A stretch of DNA of 40,032 nucleotides, from contig JAJZWU010000002.1 in NCBI GenBank assembly GCA_021846515.1, forward strand, positions 1-40,032, in the 5' to 3' direction. The stretch comes from Actinomycetes bacterium. Its GTDB lineage: Bacteria > Actinomycetota > Acidimicrobiia > Acidimicrobiales > JAMCPL01. Within the stretch, counting starts at the first letter, position 1. Each line of letters starts with the position of its first letter. The notes under the pieces were generated by a model. That model was not told the DNA's origin. It saw only the letters and a list, made by a program, of their open reading frames with translations, and searched no databases. This document shows positions 30,450-39,541 of the stretch, piece after piece. The position numbers were made by a program, and so were the translations under genes.

Positions 30450-32159
30450 CTACTTCTTCTCTACGTGTGGTCGGCGTCTGGCGGATAGAGTAAAAATCAC
30501 CACCACGATTAAAAGAATGATTGCAACGATAGCTACTGCAATTACCAGCAACAACGTGTCAAAGGAGCTTGGAGCTCTACCCTTGGTGACGGTAAGCATG
30601 GCTACTCCATCATCGGGCAGCAGTAACTTGATAGATGCCGGACTGTGATTACCCGCCGCGGTCATTCCCAGCAATACCGGACCGCCGGTTGCCGTAGAGA
30701 GCGCTACTTTCGGGTAAAAGCCATTCGGCATACCGGCCATATTCAGATCAAGTAAGGCTCCGCTATGCGTAGGCAGCGACATGCCGTAATTTCCGGATGG
30801 ATCGTATGGCTTAAAATCATATGCTACGATACGTATCGTACCTTGATGTGGGTTGGTGGCCATAACTCCCACGCCTCCCGAATGTCCCTGTGGATATTGA
30901 GATGGTGAGGTTGCAATCTTCAGCATGGGGCCGGTGAGCTCGTGCCAAAAGTAGAAGGAGTGGTAGTCTGGCTTCGGGGTGAACGACGGGTTCAGTACTC
31001 CGGTATTGTCAAAACTATTGTGTCCAGAGTTCCATACATTGTAATAGCACATCCTATTAATACCGGATGAGTTGGCGGCCTGTAATACGGACAACACGAA
31101 AGCAGCTCCATAAGATGTGTTTACCCTTTTGTCGTAACCACCGTTTATATTCCACTCGTCTATCCAGAGTTTTGGATGCAACGTAGGATAAGGAGCCAAT
31201 GCGGCTTTGGCCTGTTGGGCCTCTTTCTTATACAGTCCGGTATAAAGATCAGGATTGTAATAACACGGATTGGTCGATGGGTTGGGCTGCAAGATAGTGC
31301 AGAAGCCACTTTTTATAATTGGATTCGGCCCACTGTCGGGATCGCTTGCATAAAGATGCCAGGAAATGAAATTCAAGGGCAGATTCTCCACCGCTACCAT
31401 ATGCAGGAATGGGTCCAACCATGCTGTATCCATAGTACCCTTAACATTTGCAAGAGCAGGGCCACCTACCTCGATATTGACATGTGCTCGTTCGGCCGCA
31501 GCTTCTAGGGCAAGCGAGGTAACCTTGTACAGTGTCAAATAGCCAGGCAAACCTCCCTCCCAAAATACCCAGTCTGGTTCATTCCAGATCTCGAATACCC
31601 TGACTCCTTCATCTACTATCTCGTGATAAGCCATCTTTTCGACCAGAGCAGACCAAAGCGGCTGATCTTTTCCTACGTCTGGCGGAAGGTATTGGATGTC
31701 TTGTTGTGGTACTGTCTGGCCAGGTAGGGCGGTAGCCAGGCAAGAAGGGGTGTAATCTACAATCAGCTCCGGCATGGCCCCTTCTGCTCTTATGGCAGCG
31801 ACATTTTTATCAAGAGGAGCCGGGTTCCATGCCCCTGTAGTACAATTGTATAGGGGATTCCCATCGTAGGAGCCCTGAAAGCTCACGTCGGTTCTTATAT
31901 AGTGCGGCCCCAATGTCTTAATCGGTAGTATCGCTTGAGATGGTCCCGGGCCGTCGAAGCCTATCAATGACTGATTCAATGGGGCAGAGTGTCGAGAGGT
32001 GTATATTGTAACTCCAACCCTTCTAACCCTGGAGGCTACCGCAGGTACAGGACTCTGCACGCTATCTGATGTAGTCTCTCCATAAGCTACTCCAGGCACC
32101 ATCACGATTAGTAATAGGAGAGCAAGAAGGAGAATAGACCGTTGAGCTCGCTTGTGCAT
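30450..32159 (-). CDS. Exported, C-terminally anchored GH39-like glycoside hydrolase
   Basis: 569 residues: a signal peptide (1-27, cut near AYG-ET), a (beta/alpha)8-type catalytic domain (about 45-420), a beta domain, a C-terminal membrane segment (about 537-560) and a basic tail RRRPHVEKK. FEIWNEPDW gives the acid/base E194 and LWIDEWN the nucleophile E335, as in clan GH-A and especially GH39-like enzymes. WHLY after a strand is also typical. The substrate is unknown; it may trim the cell's own glycans. It is followed downstream by no gene on its strand; its start is 2 bp from the stop of an alpha/beta hydrolase, so the two are one operon. Confidence 0.78.
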   Translation of the reverse strand: MHKRAQRSILLLALLLLIVMVPGVAYGETTSDSVQSPVPAVASRVRRVGVTIYTSRHSAPLNQSLIGFDGPGPSQAILPIKTLGPHYIRTDVSFQGSYDGNPLYNCTTGAWNPAPLDKNVAAIRAEGAMPELIVDYTPSCLATALPGQTVPQQDIQYLPPDVGKDQPLWSALVEKMAYHEIVDEGVRVFEIWNEPDWVFWEGGLPGYLTLYKVTSLALEAAAERAHVNIEVGGPALANVKGTMDTAWLDPFLHMVAVENLPLNFISWHLYASDPDSGPNPIIKSGFCTILQPNPSTNPCYYNPDLYTGLYKKEAQQAKAALAPYPTLHPKLWIDEWNINGGYDKRVNTSYGAAFVLSVLQAANSSGINRMCYYNVWNSGHNSFDNTGVLNPSFTPKPDYHSFYFWHELTGPMLKIATSPSQYPQGHSGGVGVMATNPHQGTIRIVAYDFKPYDPSGNYGMSLPTHSGALLDLNMAGMPNGFYPKVALSTATGGPVLLGMTAAGNHSPASIKLLLPDDGVAMLTVTKGRAPSSFDTLLLVIAVAIVAIILLIVVVIFTLSARRRPHVEKK

Positions 32160-32160
32160 A

Positions 32161-33111
32161 TTACTTGCCTTTTAGATGCGGGAATTGAACTTCGTCTAAG
32201 AACTGTGCAATTTCCCCTGTAAGGCGGTTTGGTGTAGCACGTAATTCTAACAGTGATTTGGCTCGTACCAATCTGGCTTTTCGCAATATTGAAGCCAGGT
32301 GCTGGGCATCATCAAGCGAATGTACAAAGTCGGCTCGGTGGCCAATTACTACAGCAGGTACCTTGATAGAGCTAAGCTCGTCCACAGAGGGGAATAGCCT
32401 ACCTGCAAAAATACCTTCAAGGACAGCCTCTGCCTGATCGGGGGGTATGGCAGCTGCATCCAGAAAGCTGTTCAGCGCCTCTACCGGGGTCCTTGGGGCT
32501 GATTGAACTATTCTGTTCACAATACGGTAAGGTAATCTCATATGCCGTGCAGCAAGTAGTAGCGGCAAGAATACGGCTGCTGCATCAGGCATAGCACTGT
32601 CCAACACAGGCATCTCTATCACCAACCCCACTGTACGTTCAGGATATGATGACGCCATAAACAGCGATACATTGGCTCCAAGTGATACTCCACCTACAAC
32701 AGCTTTGTCTATCTCCAAATGATCCAGAAGCGCCAGTGCATGAGCTGCGTAACGGTCCATGCTGTGCTCAAAAATGGACTTGGGCTTATCTGAAGAGCCA
32801 TGTCCGGGAAAATCCATAAGAACGACCTTGTTTCCCTGTATGGCCAAATCCCTCGCCAACCTCCTATTCAGGTTTGCATCGAGCAATAAACCGGGTAGGT
32901 ACATAAGTGTTTTATCTCCCGAACCATGGATTTCGTAAGAAAGATGAATTTTATTGGAACAGAAGGAACCTATCTGGTAGGGCGCCTTTTGCGTTTTGTG
33001 TACACCGGATTGGCCACTGCCGTAATTACCCTGCTTGTCGTTTTGGACATCAATGTTTATTTGTCTGGATATTTTTTTGCTCCTTGTTCTAAGATTGTCA
33101 TTGGTTGCCAT
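32161..33111 (-). CDS. Alpha/beta hydrolase fold protein
   Basis: 316 residues: a polar N-terminal extension (1-45) and then the alpha/beta-hydrolase core with MDFPGHGSSDKP (99-110) and nucleophile S143 in GGVSLGAN. The acid-bearing strand is VVIGHRADFVHSLDD. In place of the usual final His, the end reads LLELRATPNRLTGEIAQFLDEV without an obvious catalytic His, so enzymatic activity is uncertain. It heads a two-gene unit with the anchored GH39-like enzyme (2 bp apart) and is divergent from mfd with a 31-bp gap, so both promoters must overlap coding sequence or be very short. Confidence 0.82.
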   Translation of the reverse strand: MATNDNLRTRSKKISRQINIDVQNDKQGNYGSGQSGVHKTQKAPYQIGSFCSNKIHLSYEIHGSGDKTLMYLPGLLLDANLNRRLARDLAIQGNKVVLMDFPGHGSSDKPKSIFEHSMDRYAAHALALLDHLEIDKAVVGGVSLGANVSLFMASSYPERTVGLVIEMPVLDSAMPDAAAVFLPLLLAARHMRLPYRIVNRIVQSAPRTPVEALNSFLDAAAIPPDQAEAVLEGIFAGRLFPSVDELSSIKVPAVVIGHRADFVHSLDDAQHLASILRKARLVRAKSLLELRATPNRLTGEIAQFLDEVQFPHLKGK

Positions 33112-33142
33112 TGGCTACATATGCTAGTGCAAGAATCCACAA

Positions 33143-36100
33143 ATGATCAAGAGTATAGTCTGTTTCTGTAGTGAACGCTGCCAATGCGGGCAATCATTCA
33201 GATGCATTATTGTACCGGGAAATGCTGTCGATGCTGATACAGTAATAAGTACTGTGGCAATTATAGAGCAACTGTTTGGGAAATCTGGTATATCAAAGCT
33301 GGCTGGCATGATTGCCAACTCGACTATGTATGACAAGCGGCCCGGCATGTCATCTACGTCTGACATTCCAATGCCACCGGGTATCCATATACCAAACTAT
33401 GCAATACCGGTTACTCTCTCAGCAACTGCAGCCAGTGGTATGTGGGATACCATGCTCATCATTACCCCCACCACAGGTGAAGCGGAGCAACTGGCCCAGG
33501 ACTGCTCCCACTACCTTGGTGAAGGTACTGTTGGATATTTTCCTCCGTGGGATACCCTGCCATTCGAGAGGATAAGTCCCCATCCGGAAGTAATGGGTAA
33601 ACGGCTTGAAGTGCTCTGGAGGATGACAGACAAGAAAGCAGGATCACATCTTTCGCTGATAGTTGCTCCCATAAGAGCAGCCATTCAGAGGTTGGGCGAT
33701 CTGCAGGCGGCCAGGCCATTGCTCCTGGGAACGGGGCAGACCGTAGATCTCCAGGAGGTGGCGGCAAAACTCAGCTTCATGGGCTACCGCAGAGAATATA
33801 TCGTAGAACATAAGGGTGAATATGCCATAAGAGGTGGGATACTGGATATATACCCCTCTACTGCACATATGCCTGTAAGGATTGATCTATTTGGTGACAG
33901 CATAGATAGGATGTCAAACTTTGATCCCGGTGATCAACTATCACGAAATGGAATACGTGAGGTCATTGTTTATGCTGCCAGAGAGCTCCTTCCGGCTGAA
34001 CGGATACGTGCCAAGGCGGCCATATTGGCTGAACAAGCCACCGGCGTACAATCGCAATTCGATAAGGTTGCCCAGGGCATGCTCTTTGACGGCATGGAAT
34101 CATGGTTGCCCTGGCTCTGCGAGGAAGAGACATTGATTACGGATCTACTCGGAGAGGACTCTCTAATTGTCTTAACTGACCCACAGGGTACTATGAATAA
34201 AGCAAAAGAGATAATCGATGATGAACTCGTAATAGCAGATGCCCTCTCGTCTACCTGGAACGTGGAGGTCGATAAGACACCTGGATTAAAAGTAGAGAAT
34301 CCACGGTTGCATCTTCCTTATGACCGGCTTCTGCCCAATACACAGGCAGCTCTTTTGAATTTGGCAACTATCCCAGCCGGAGCAGATGTAGTAGACATCT
34401 CAGCACGACCGGTAGATCTTCCTCTCTCTGATCCGGAATCCCTCACAGGATCGCTGGAAGAGATGGCTGGCAATCTATATAGAGTGCTTATCTGCGCTCA
34501 TGGCAGCCAGTCTGTAATGACACTCAAATCCAGATTTGCTGAATACGGAAGGGGGACATTTGAACCAGTCGTGCTGTCCGATGAGGATTTATCAATTATT
34601 TCTGGTGATATCCCTGCAGGTGGTGACGGACTGGCTTATGGCATATATATATCCGTTTTACCGATAGCCCAAGGTGTTATTCTGCCAGAATTACGTGTGG
34701 CGATAATAACTGAGGAAGATTTGAGCGGGCACCGTCGCAGAACCAGGCATATATCCAAAACCACCAAACCCCGATCAAGAGAGGACGATGGGGTATTTTT
34801 CGATGAGCTGTCTATTGGGAGTTATGTGGTACATCGAGACCATGGAGTAGCTCGTTATGCCGGACTGGTTACAAGAGAGATGGGAGGTAAGAGCGGTGAT
34901 TATCTACTCCTGGAATACAAGGGCAACGATAAGCTGTATATCCCGGTAGATCAGATAGAACTACTCACCCCTTATACCGGTGGTGATACGCCCGCACTAA
35001 ACAGGCTCGGTGGAGCCGACTGGGAACGTACCAAATCTCGTGCAAGAACAGCAATAAAGCGTATAGCTGAAGACTTGGTCGAGCTATACAAAGAACGTCT
35101 TACAGTAGGGGGTTATCAGTTCTCCCCAGATACTCCATGGCAACGGGAATTTGAGGATGCATTTCCCTATGCAGAAACTCCAGATCAGCTCAGGGCGATA
35201 GAAGAGGTCAAGGCAGATATGGAGCAGCCGCGCCCTATGGATAGGCTTGTCTGTGGTGACGTGGGATTCGGTAAGACCGAGGTGGCACTAAGGGCGGTAT
35301 TCAAGGCGGTTCAAGATGGCAAACAGGCGGCGGTACTCGTTCCTACCACACTACTCGGACAGCAACATACCCAGAATTTCAAAGAACGGCTTGCGCCGTT
35401 TCCTGTAAGGGTGGAGTCATTGTCTCGTTTTACTACAGATCGTGAAGCACGACTCATCCTGGCTGGCATACGAAGTGGAGAGATCGATGTAATCATAGGC
35501 ACACACAGGCTTTTACAGGAAAATACGGTTTTCCATGATTTGGGGTTAGTCGTTGTCGACGAGGAACAACGTTTCGGTGTATCGCATAAAGAGGCATTAA
35601 AAGCGATTGCAAAGGATGTAGACATGATCACGCTGACTGCAAATCCCATACCGAGAACACTGGAGATGGCCCTTACCGGTATAAGAGAACTGTCGCTTAT
35701 ACGTACGCCGCCGGCAGAACGCCAACCTATACTGACCTATGTAGGGGAGTACGACGAAGCCGCAATAGTAGAAGCCGTAAAGAGGGAATTGCTGAGGGAG
35801 GGATTGGTCTTTTATGTACACAACTATGTCCATGACATCGATATGGTTGCAGCCAGGTTGCAGGAGCTGGTACCTGAGGCACGGATAGCTGTAGCTCACG
35901 GGCAGGTGGATGATGCGACGCTGGAAAGGGTCATGGTTGAGGTTTGGGAGCGTCGCTACGATGTACTGGTTGCCACAACGATCATAGAATCAGGCATAGA
36001 TGTGCCCGAGGCATCCACGCTGATAGTCGATAGGGCAGACCGTCTCGGGTTGGGGCAGTTGCATCAGTTGAGAGGCAGGGTGGGACGAGCTGGCCAACGT

Positions 36101-36952
36101 GCCTACGCATACTTCTTTTATCCGCGAGAAGAAGGGCTTAACGAAACGGCATATGAACGCCTGCGGACAATCGGAGAAAACACCGAGCTTGGCTCCGGTA
36201 TCAAAATAGCCATGCGCGACCTTGAAATAAGGGGAGCCGGTAATTTACTCGGCCACGACCAGAGTGGCCACATATCTGCTGTCGGTTACGACCTTTATGT
36301 CCAGATGGTAGCCGAGGCAGTATCACAGGCAAAAGGTGAGCCACAGAGCACCATGCCCAAGACATCTATCGAAATGCCTGTGAAGGCTTCTATACCTGCA
36401 GAGTATATATCTAGAGAGGATATACGTCTTGAAGCGTATCGGAAGCTGGCCAATGCTGTGACTTACGATGCAGTCGATAATCTAAAGGGATCATGGATTG
36501 ATCGTTTCGGGCATCTTCCTCAGGCGGTACAGACATTGATCGACTCGGCCATGTTGAGGATAACCTGCGTCGAGAGAGGGATTACTGGTATAACCGCTTC
36601 ACACGCTTCACCTGAACAGATACGCATAGCGCGTACCAAGCTGTCCAGCAGGCATCCCAAGAGAGAGAATATCGCTATGGGCGGAGGAAAAACATATGCT
36701 GTGAACATATCGCCGGTCAGCTTACGAGCATCGGCCGAGATAAGGCTCACCAGACTCTATCCCTCTGCTACTTACAAGGATCAGTTGCATGAAGTATCAC
36801 TTCTGGTCGACAGCGATCCACGGCAATTGCCGTCAAAGATAAGACAATTGATTATCGATCTACTACCCGACGCTGCAGATGCCGGTACTGCAGGTAGCAA
36901 CATTGTGGGTATTGACACTATAGATGCCGGAATTGATATCAAAGATGCCTGA
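33143..36952 (+). CDS. mfd: Transcription-repair coupling factor Mfd
   Basis: 1269 residues. UvrB-like N-terminal module (WDTLPFERISPHPEVMGKRLEVL), RNA-polymerase-interacting domain near 550-640 (FDELSIGSYVVHRDHGVARYAG), then the RecG-like motor with Walker A GDVGFGKTE (near 704), VVDEEQRFGV (DEEQ near 804), TANPIPRTLEMALTG, VATTIIESGIDVPEASTLI and QLRGRVGR, and a C-terminal D7 domain. It removes stalled RNA polymerase and recruits the Uvr system. Typical length is near 1150-1200; the extra length is at the N-terminus, so the start (ATG 33143) is slightly uncertain. No Shine-Dalgarno is seen. Confidence 0.97.
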   Translation: MIKSIVCFCSERCQCGQSFRCIIVPGNAVDADTVISTVAIIEQLFGKSGISKLAGMIANSTMYDKRPGMSSTSDIPMPPGIHIPNYAIPVTLSATAASGMWDTMLIITPTTGEAEQLAQDCSHYLGEGTVGYFPPWDTLPFERISPHPEVMGKRLEVLWRMTDKKAGSHLSLIVAPIRAAIQRLGDLQAARPLLLGTGQTVDLQEVAAKLSFMGYRREYIVEHKGEYAIRGGILDIYPSTAHMPVRIDLFGDSIDRMSNFDPGDQLSRNGIREVIVYAARELLPAERIRAKAAILAEQATGVQSQFDKVAQGMLFDGMESWLPWLCEEETLITDLLGEDSLIVLTDPQGTMNKAKEIIDDELVIADALSSTWNVEVDKTPGLKVENPRLHLPYDRLLPNTQAALLNLATIPAGADVVDISARPVDLPLSDPESLTGSLEEMAGNLYRVLICAHGSQSVMTLKSRFAEYGRGTFEPVVLSDEDLSIISGDIPAGGDGLAYGIYISVLPIAQGVILPELRVAIITEEDLSGHRRRTRHISKTTKPRSREDDGVFFDELSIGSYVVHRDHGVARYAGLVTREMGGKSGDYLLLEYKGNDKLYIPVDQIELLTPYTGGDTPALNRLGGADWERTKSRARTAIKRIAEDLVELYKERLTVGGYQFSPDTPWQREFEDAFPYAETPDQLRAIEEVKADMEQPRPMDRLVCGDVGFGKTEVALRAVFKAVQDGKQAAVLVPTTLLGQQHTQNFKERLAPFPVRVESLSRFTTDREARLILAGIRSGEIDVIIGTHRLLQENTVFHDLGLVVVDEEQRFGVSHKEALKAIAKDVDMITLTANPIPRTLEMALTGIRELSLIRTPPAERQPILTYVGEYDEAAIVEAVKRELLREGLVFYVHNYVHDIDMVAARLQELVPEARIAVAHGQVDDATLERVMVEVWERRYDVLVATTIIESGIDVPEASTLIVDRADRLGLGQLHQLRGRVGRAGQRAYAYFFYPREEGLNETAYERLRTIGENTELGSGIKIAMRDLEIRGAGNLLGHDQSGHISAVGYDLYVQMVAEAVSQAKGEPQSTMPKTSIEMPVKASIPAEYISREDIRLEAYRKLANAVTYDAVDNLKGSWIDRFGHLPQAVQTLIDSAMLRITCVERGITGITASHASPEQIRIARTKLSSRHPKRENIAMGGGKTYAVNISPVSLRASAEIRLTRLYPSATYKDQLHEVSLLVDSDPRQLPSKIRQLIIDLLPDAADAGTAGSNIVGIDTIDAGIDIKDA

Positions 36953-37000
36953 GAACTCGTCTCGAAATAGACTTGGGGTGCTTGGGGCGACCGGCCTGTA

Positions 37001-37029
37001 TTGTGTTCGGGCGTAGTCGAGTGTAGAAT
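37001..37029 (+). promoter_or_regulatory. Promoter of the SurA-like lipoprotein gene, near-leaderless
   Basis: TTGTGT (37001-37006), 17-bp spacer, TAGAAT (37024-37029). The GTG start at 37039 is only 9 nt after the -10 and lacks a Shine-Dalgarno, so the mRNA would start at or within 3 nt of the start codon. Confidence 0.5.
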
Positions 37030-37038
37030 TGGCTAACT

Positions 37039-38112
37039 GTGAAACCTTTAGAGAAACTTTATAGAATAGCTATTGTCGTATTGAGTATACTGGGAATCAG
37101 CCTGCTGCTTGCTGCCTGTAACGCATCCCCGTCAGCAGCTACGGTCGACGGGCATGTCATTACTGTTTCGGATGTCAACTCCTACCTATCCGAGGCTGTC
37201 AACTCATCTTATGCACAGTGCGAGTTGGACCTCAGATTGGGTGGAACGATTCCTGTTCTGGGCACAGGACATCAAACCGCATCTCCTGACCTATCCGCAG
37301 AGATATTGACCTCGCTTATCGAGCAGAGGATTATAGAAAACTACCTTTTAGACAGAGGTATAAAGATCACTCCATCAGATATGTCGTTGGCCAGAAGCGA
37401 TCTTGGCGCCGAGCTTACTGCCACAAGTACATCTACCGGGTCGACAGGTGCTCCCACTGGATCGCCATGTGGCATTTCAGGCAATCAGCTACTTGGAAAG
37501 TTGCCTGCCAAGTACCTGAACCAGCAGGTATCGCTTCAAGCGGCATTGGAGAGGTTCATAGAAGTGGAAGGGCACTTCAGCGCATCTACTGCAGAGGCCA
37601 AAAGTTTCTATAACAAGAATCCCCAGGATTTTGCAGTTGTCTGTTTGAACGCTATCGAGGTGCCGAGTCAAGCTGTAGCCACTTCTATAAGCCAGCAGAT
37701 AGCAAAGGGCGTAAGCTTCTCCTCGCTTGCCTCCAAGTACGCGCCGAATCCATCGGTGGCTGCCAGTGGCGGTTCAATCGGATGTATATCCACCAGCAGC
37801 ATTCCATCACAGATATCCAGTGCTATAAGTACGCTGCCGGCAGGTGGTGTTACGCAACCACTGGAGCAGACCAGCAGCGGAGCAGCTCCTGTCTGGGTGA
37901 TCCTGCAGGTTGCATCTCGTAGCGAGACTCCATTTAATCAAGTCGAATCATCCATAAGGTTGCAATTGATATCCAATCATTCTCAGGTGCTGTCTACTCG
38001 GTTATCTCCTGTTTTGAAAGAAGCCAGCGTGTTATTGAATCCTATGTATGGTTCATGGAGTTCCAAGACTGGGATTACCCCACCGAAAGTTCCATCCTCT
38101 CGTTTTTCCTAG
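37039..38112 (+). CDS. SurA/PpiC-like peptidyl-prolyl isomerase lipoprotein
   Basis: 357 residues. Lipoprotein signal with lipobox LLAAC27. A SurA_N-like helical region follows (ATVDGHVITVSDVNSYLSEAV; then ILTSLIEQRIIENYLLDRGI), and a parvulin-like domain at about 195-305 (VVCLNAIEVPSQ, GVSFSSLASKYAPNPSVAASGGSIGC, LPAGGVTQPLEQ). It should assist folding of exported proteins at the outer face of the membrane. Cysteines in the parvulin-like part (CLN and GCIS) may form a disulfide. The mfd - SurA-like - eno - FtsB order is common in Actinobacteria. Confidence 0.88.
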   Translation: MKPLEKLYRIAIVVLSILGISLLLAACNASPSAATVDGHVITVSDVNSYLSEAVNSSYAQCELDLRLGGTIPVLGTGHQTASPDLSAEILTSLIEQRIIENYLLDRGIKITPSDMSLARSDLGAELTATSTSTGSTGAPTGSPCGISGNQLLGKLPAKYLNQQVSLQAALERFIEVEGHFSASTAEAKSFYNKNPQDFAVVCLNAIEVPSQAVATSISQQIAKGVSFSSLASKYAPNPSVAASGGSIGCISTSSIPSQISSAISTLPAGGVTQPLEQTSSGAAPVWVILQVASRSETPFNQVESSIRLQLISNHSQVLSTRLSPVLKEASVLLNPMYGSWSSKTGITPPKVPSSRFS

Positions 38113-38166
38113 ACACTACACTAGTTTATTTTTAGCAATATCTACCACCAGACCTCCGGGTAGGGC

Positions 38167-38172
38167 TAAAAT
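38167..38172 (+). promoter_or_regulatory. -10-like element of eno, probable near-leaderless start
   Basis: TAAAAT ends 9 nt before ATG 38182. No Shine-Dalgarno and no recognisable -35 at the expected distance. Confidence 0.35.
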
Positions 38173-38181
38173 CTTGTAGAT

Positions 38182-39459
38182 ATGAGCTCTATACAACACA
38201 TCCATGCGCGTGAAATATTGGATTCAAGGGGCAACCCTACGGTGGAAGCCGAGGTGCTGTTGGAGTCCGGCGCCCTCGGCAGGGCGGCCGCACCATCGGG
38301 GGCATCTACCGGTGTGCATGAGGCTGTCGAGTTGCGTGATGGAACTGAACGCTTTGGGGGAAAGGGTGTGCTCAAGGCTCTGGTCAACGTGAACGAGCAG
38401 ATATCCGATGTCCTTAACGGTATGGAGTCCATGGATCAGCGTTCTATCGACTATGCCATGATAGATCTGGATGCTACTCCGTCCAAGGCTCGGCTTGGTG
38501 CGAATGCAATAGTAGCAGTATCGCTTGCAGTGGCCAAGGCATCGGCAGAGGAGTGCGGGCTTGATTTTTATCGCTATATAGGCGGCGCCAATGCACATAG
38601 GTTGCCTCTTCCTCTGTTGAATGTGTTGAACGGCGGTGCACATGCTGACAATCCTCTTGACTTGCAGGAGTTCATGCTTGTACCGATCGGCGCCTCATCG
38701 TTTGGAGAGGCGCTCAGGTGGGGTGTGGAGGTTTACCACGTTCTTAAGAGCGTGCTGAAAGAGAAGGGAATGAGGACCGCTGTTGGAGACGAAGGGGGAT
38801 TTGCTCCCGACGTGACAACCAGCGAGGAGTGCCTGTCACTGATGGTGGATGCGATTGGCGTTGCTGGATTGGCCCCTGGAAAAGATGTGGCTCTGGCGCT
38901 GGATGCTGCTACCAGCGGTATGTATCACGATGGTATCTACCATTTTGCCGGAGAGCGGAAGGATAGAAGCCGTGACGATATGGTCCTTTATTACGAGTCT
39001 TTGTGCGATACTTTCCCCCTTGTTTCCTTGGAAGATCCTATGGCCGAAGATGACTGGGAGGGTTGGGAGATGATTACTAAGCACCTTGGTAAGAGGGTTC
39101 AGATTGTGGGCGATGATATCTTTGTGACCAATCGTTCGCTGCTTGCAGAAGGTATTCGACGCCATGTCGCCAATTCCATCCTGATCAAGCTGAACCAGAT
39201 AGGGACGTTGACAGAGACGCTTGATACTATGAGTGAGGCTTTTCAGGCAGGGTATACCTGCGTGGTGTCCCATAGGTCGGGCGAGACGGAGGATGTGAGT
39301 CTTGCTCATCTTGCTGTAGCTACTAATTGCGGACAGGTAAAGACGGGGGCTCCGGCTCGTAGCGAGAGAGTAGCGAAGTACAATGAGTTGCTCAGGATAG
39401 AGGAAGATTTGGGTTCACAGGCCAGATTTGGCGGCACATTGAAGGGTATTGGACGTTAA
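38182..39459 (+). CDS. eno: Enolase (phosphopyruvate hydratase)
   Basis: 425 residues, full length. It has the mobile loop [14 protein letters not shown] (40-53), H155 in GGAHADN, acid E204 in [10 protein letters not shown], Mg ligands D241, E284 (SLEDPM) and D311 (VGDDIF), base K336 (LIKLNQ) and SHRSGETED (363-371). It interconverts 2-phosphoglycerate and phosphoenolpyruvate in glycolysis. After HADN the sequence is PLDLQEF where NNVDIQEF-like is usual, a minor variation. It lies between the SurA-like gene (69 bp) and FtsB (82 bp). Confidence 0.98.
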   Translation: MSSIQHIHAREILDSRGNPTVEAEVLLESGALGRAAAPSGASTGVHEAVELRDGTERFGGKGVLKALVNVNEQISDVLNGMESMDQRSIDYAMIDLDATPSKARLGANAIVAVSLAVAKASAEECGLDFYRYIGGANAHRLPLPLLNVLNGGAHADNPLDLQEFMLVPIGASSFGEALRWGVEVYHVLKSVLKEKGMRTAVGDEGGFAPDVTTSEECLSLMVDAIGVAGLAPGKDVALALDAATSGMYHDGIYHFAGERKDRSRDDMVLYYESLCDTFPLVSLEDPMAEDDWEGWEMITKHLGKRVQIVGDDIFVTNRSLLAEGIRRHVANSILIKLNQIGTLTETLDTMSEAFQAGYTCVVSHRSGETEDVSLAHLAVATNCGQVKTGAPARSERVAKYNELLRIEEDLGSQARFGGTLKGIGR

Positions 39460-39541
39460 CGATGCAGGTTTGGGCTACTGGAGAGTACCGGGCGATTCTC
39501 CCTGTTTGGCTGTTGCCCCTGATCCAGGTAGGTCATCCGTG

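Noticed and set aside
38836-39309. 157-codon minus-strand ORF inside eno
   Set aside because: Shadow of the enolase reading frame, without start signals or similarity.
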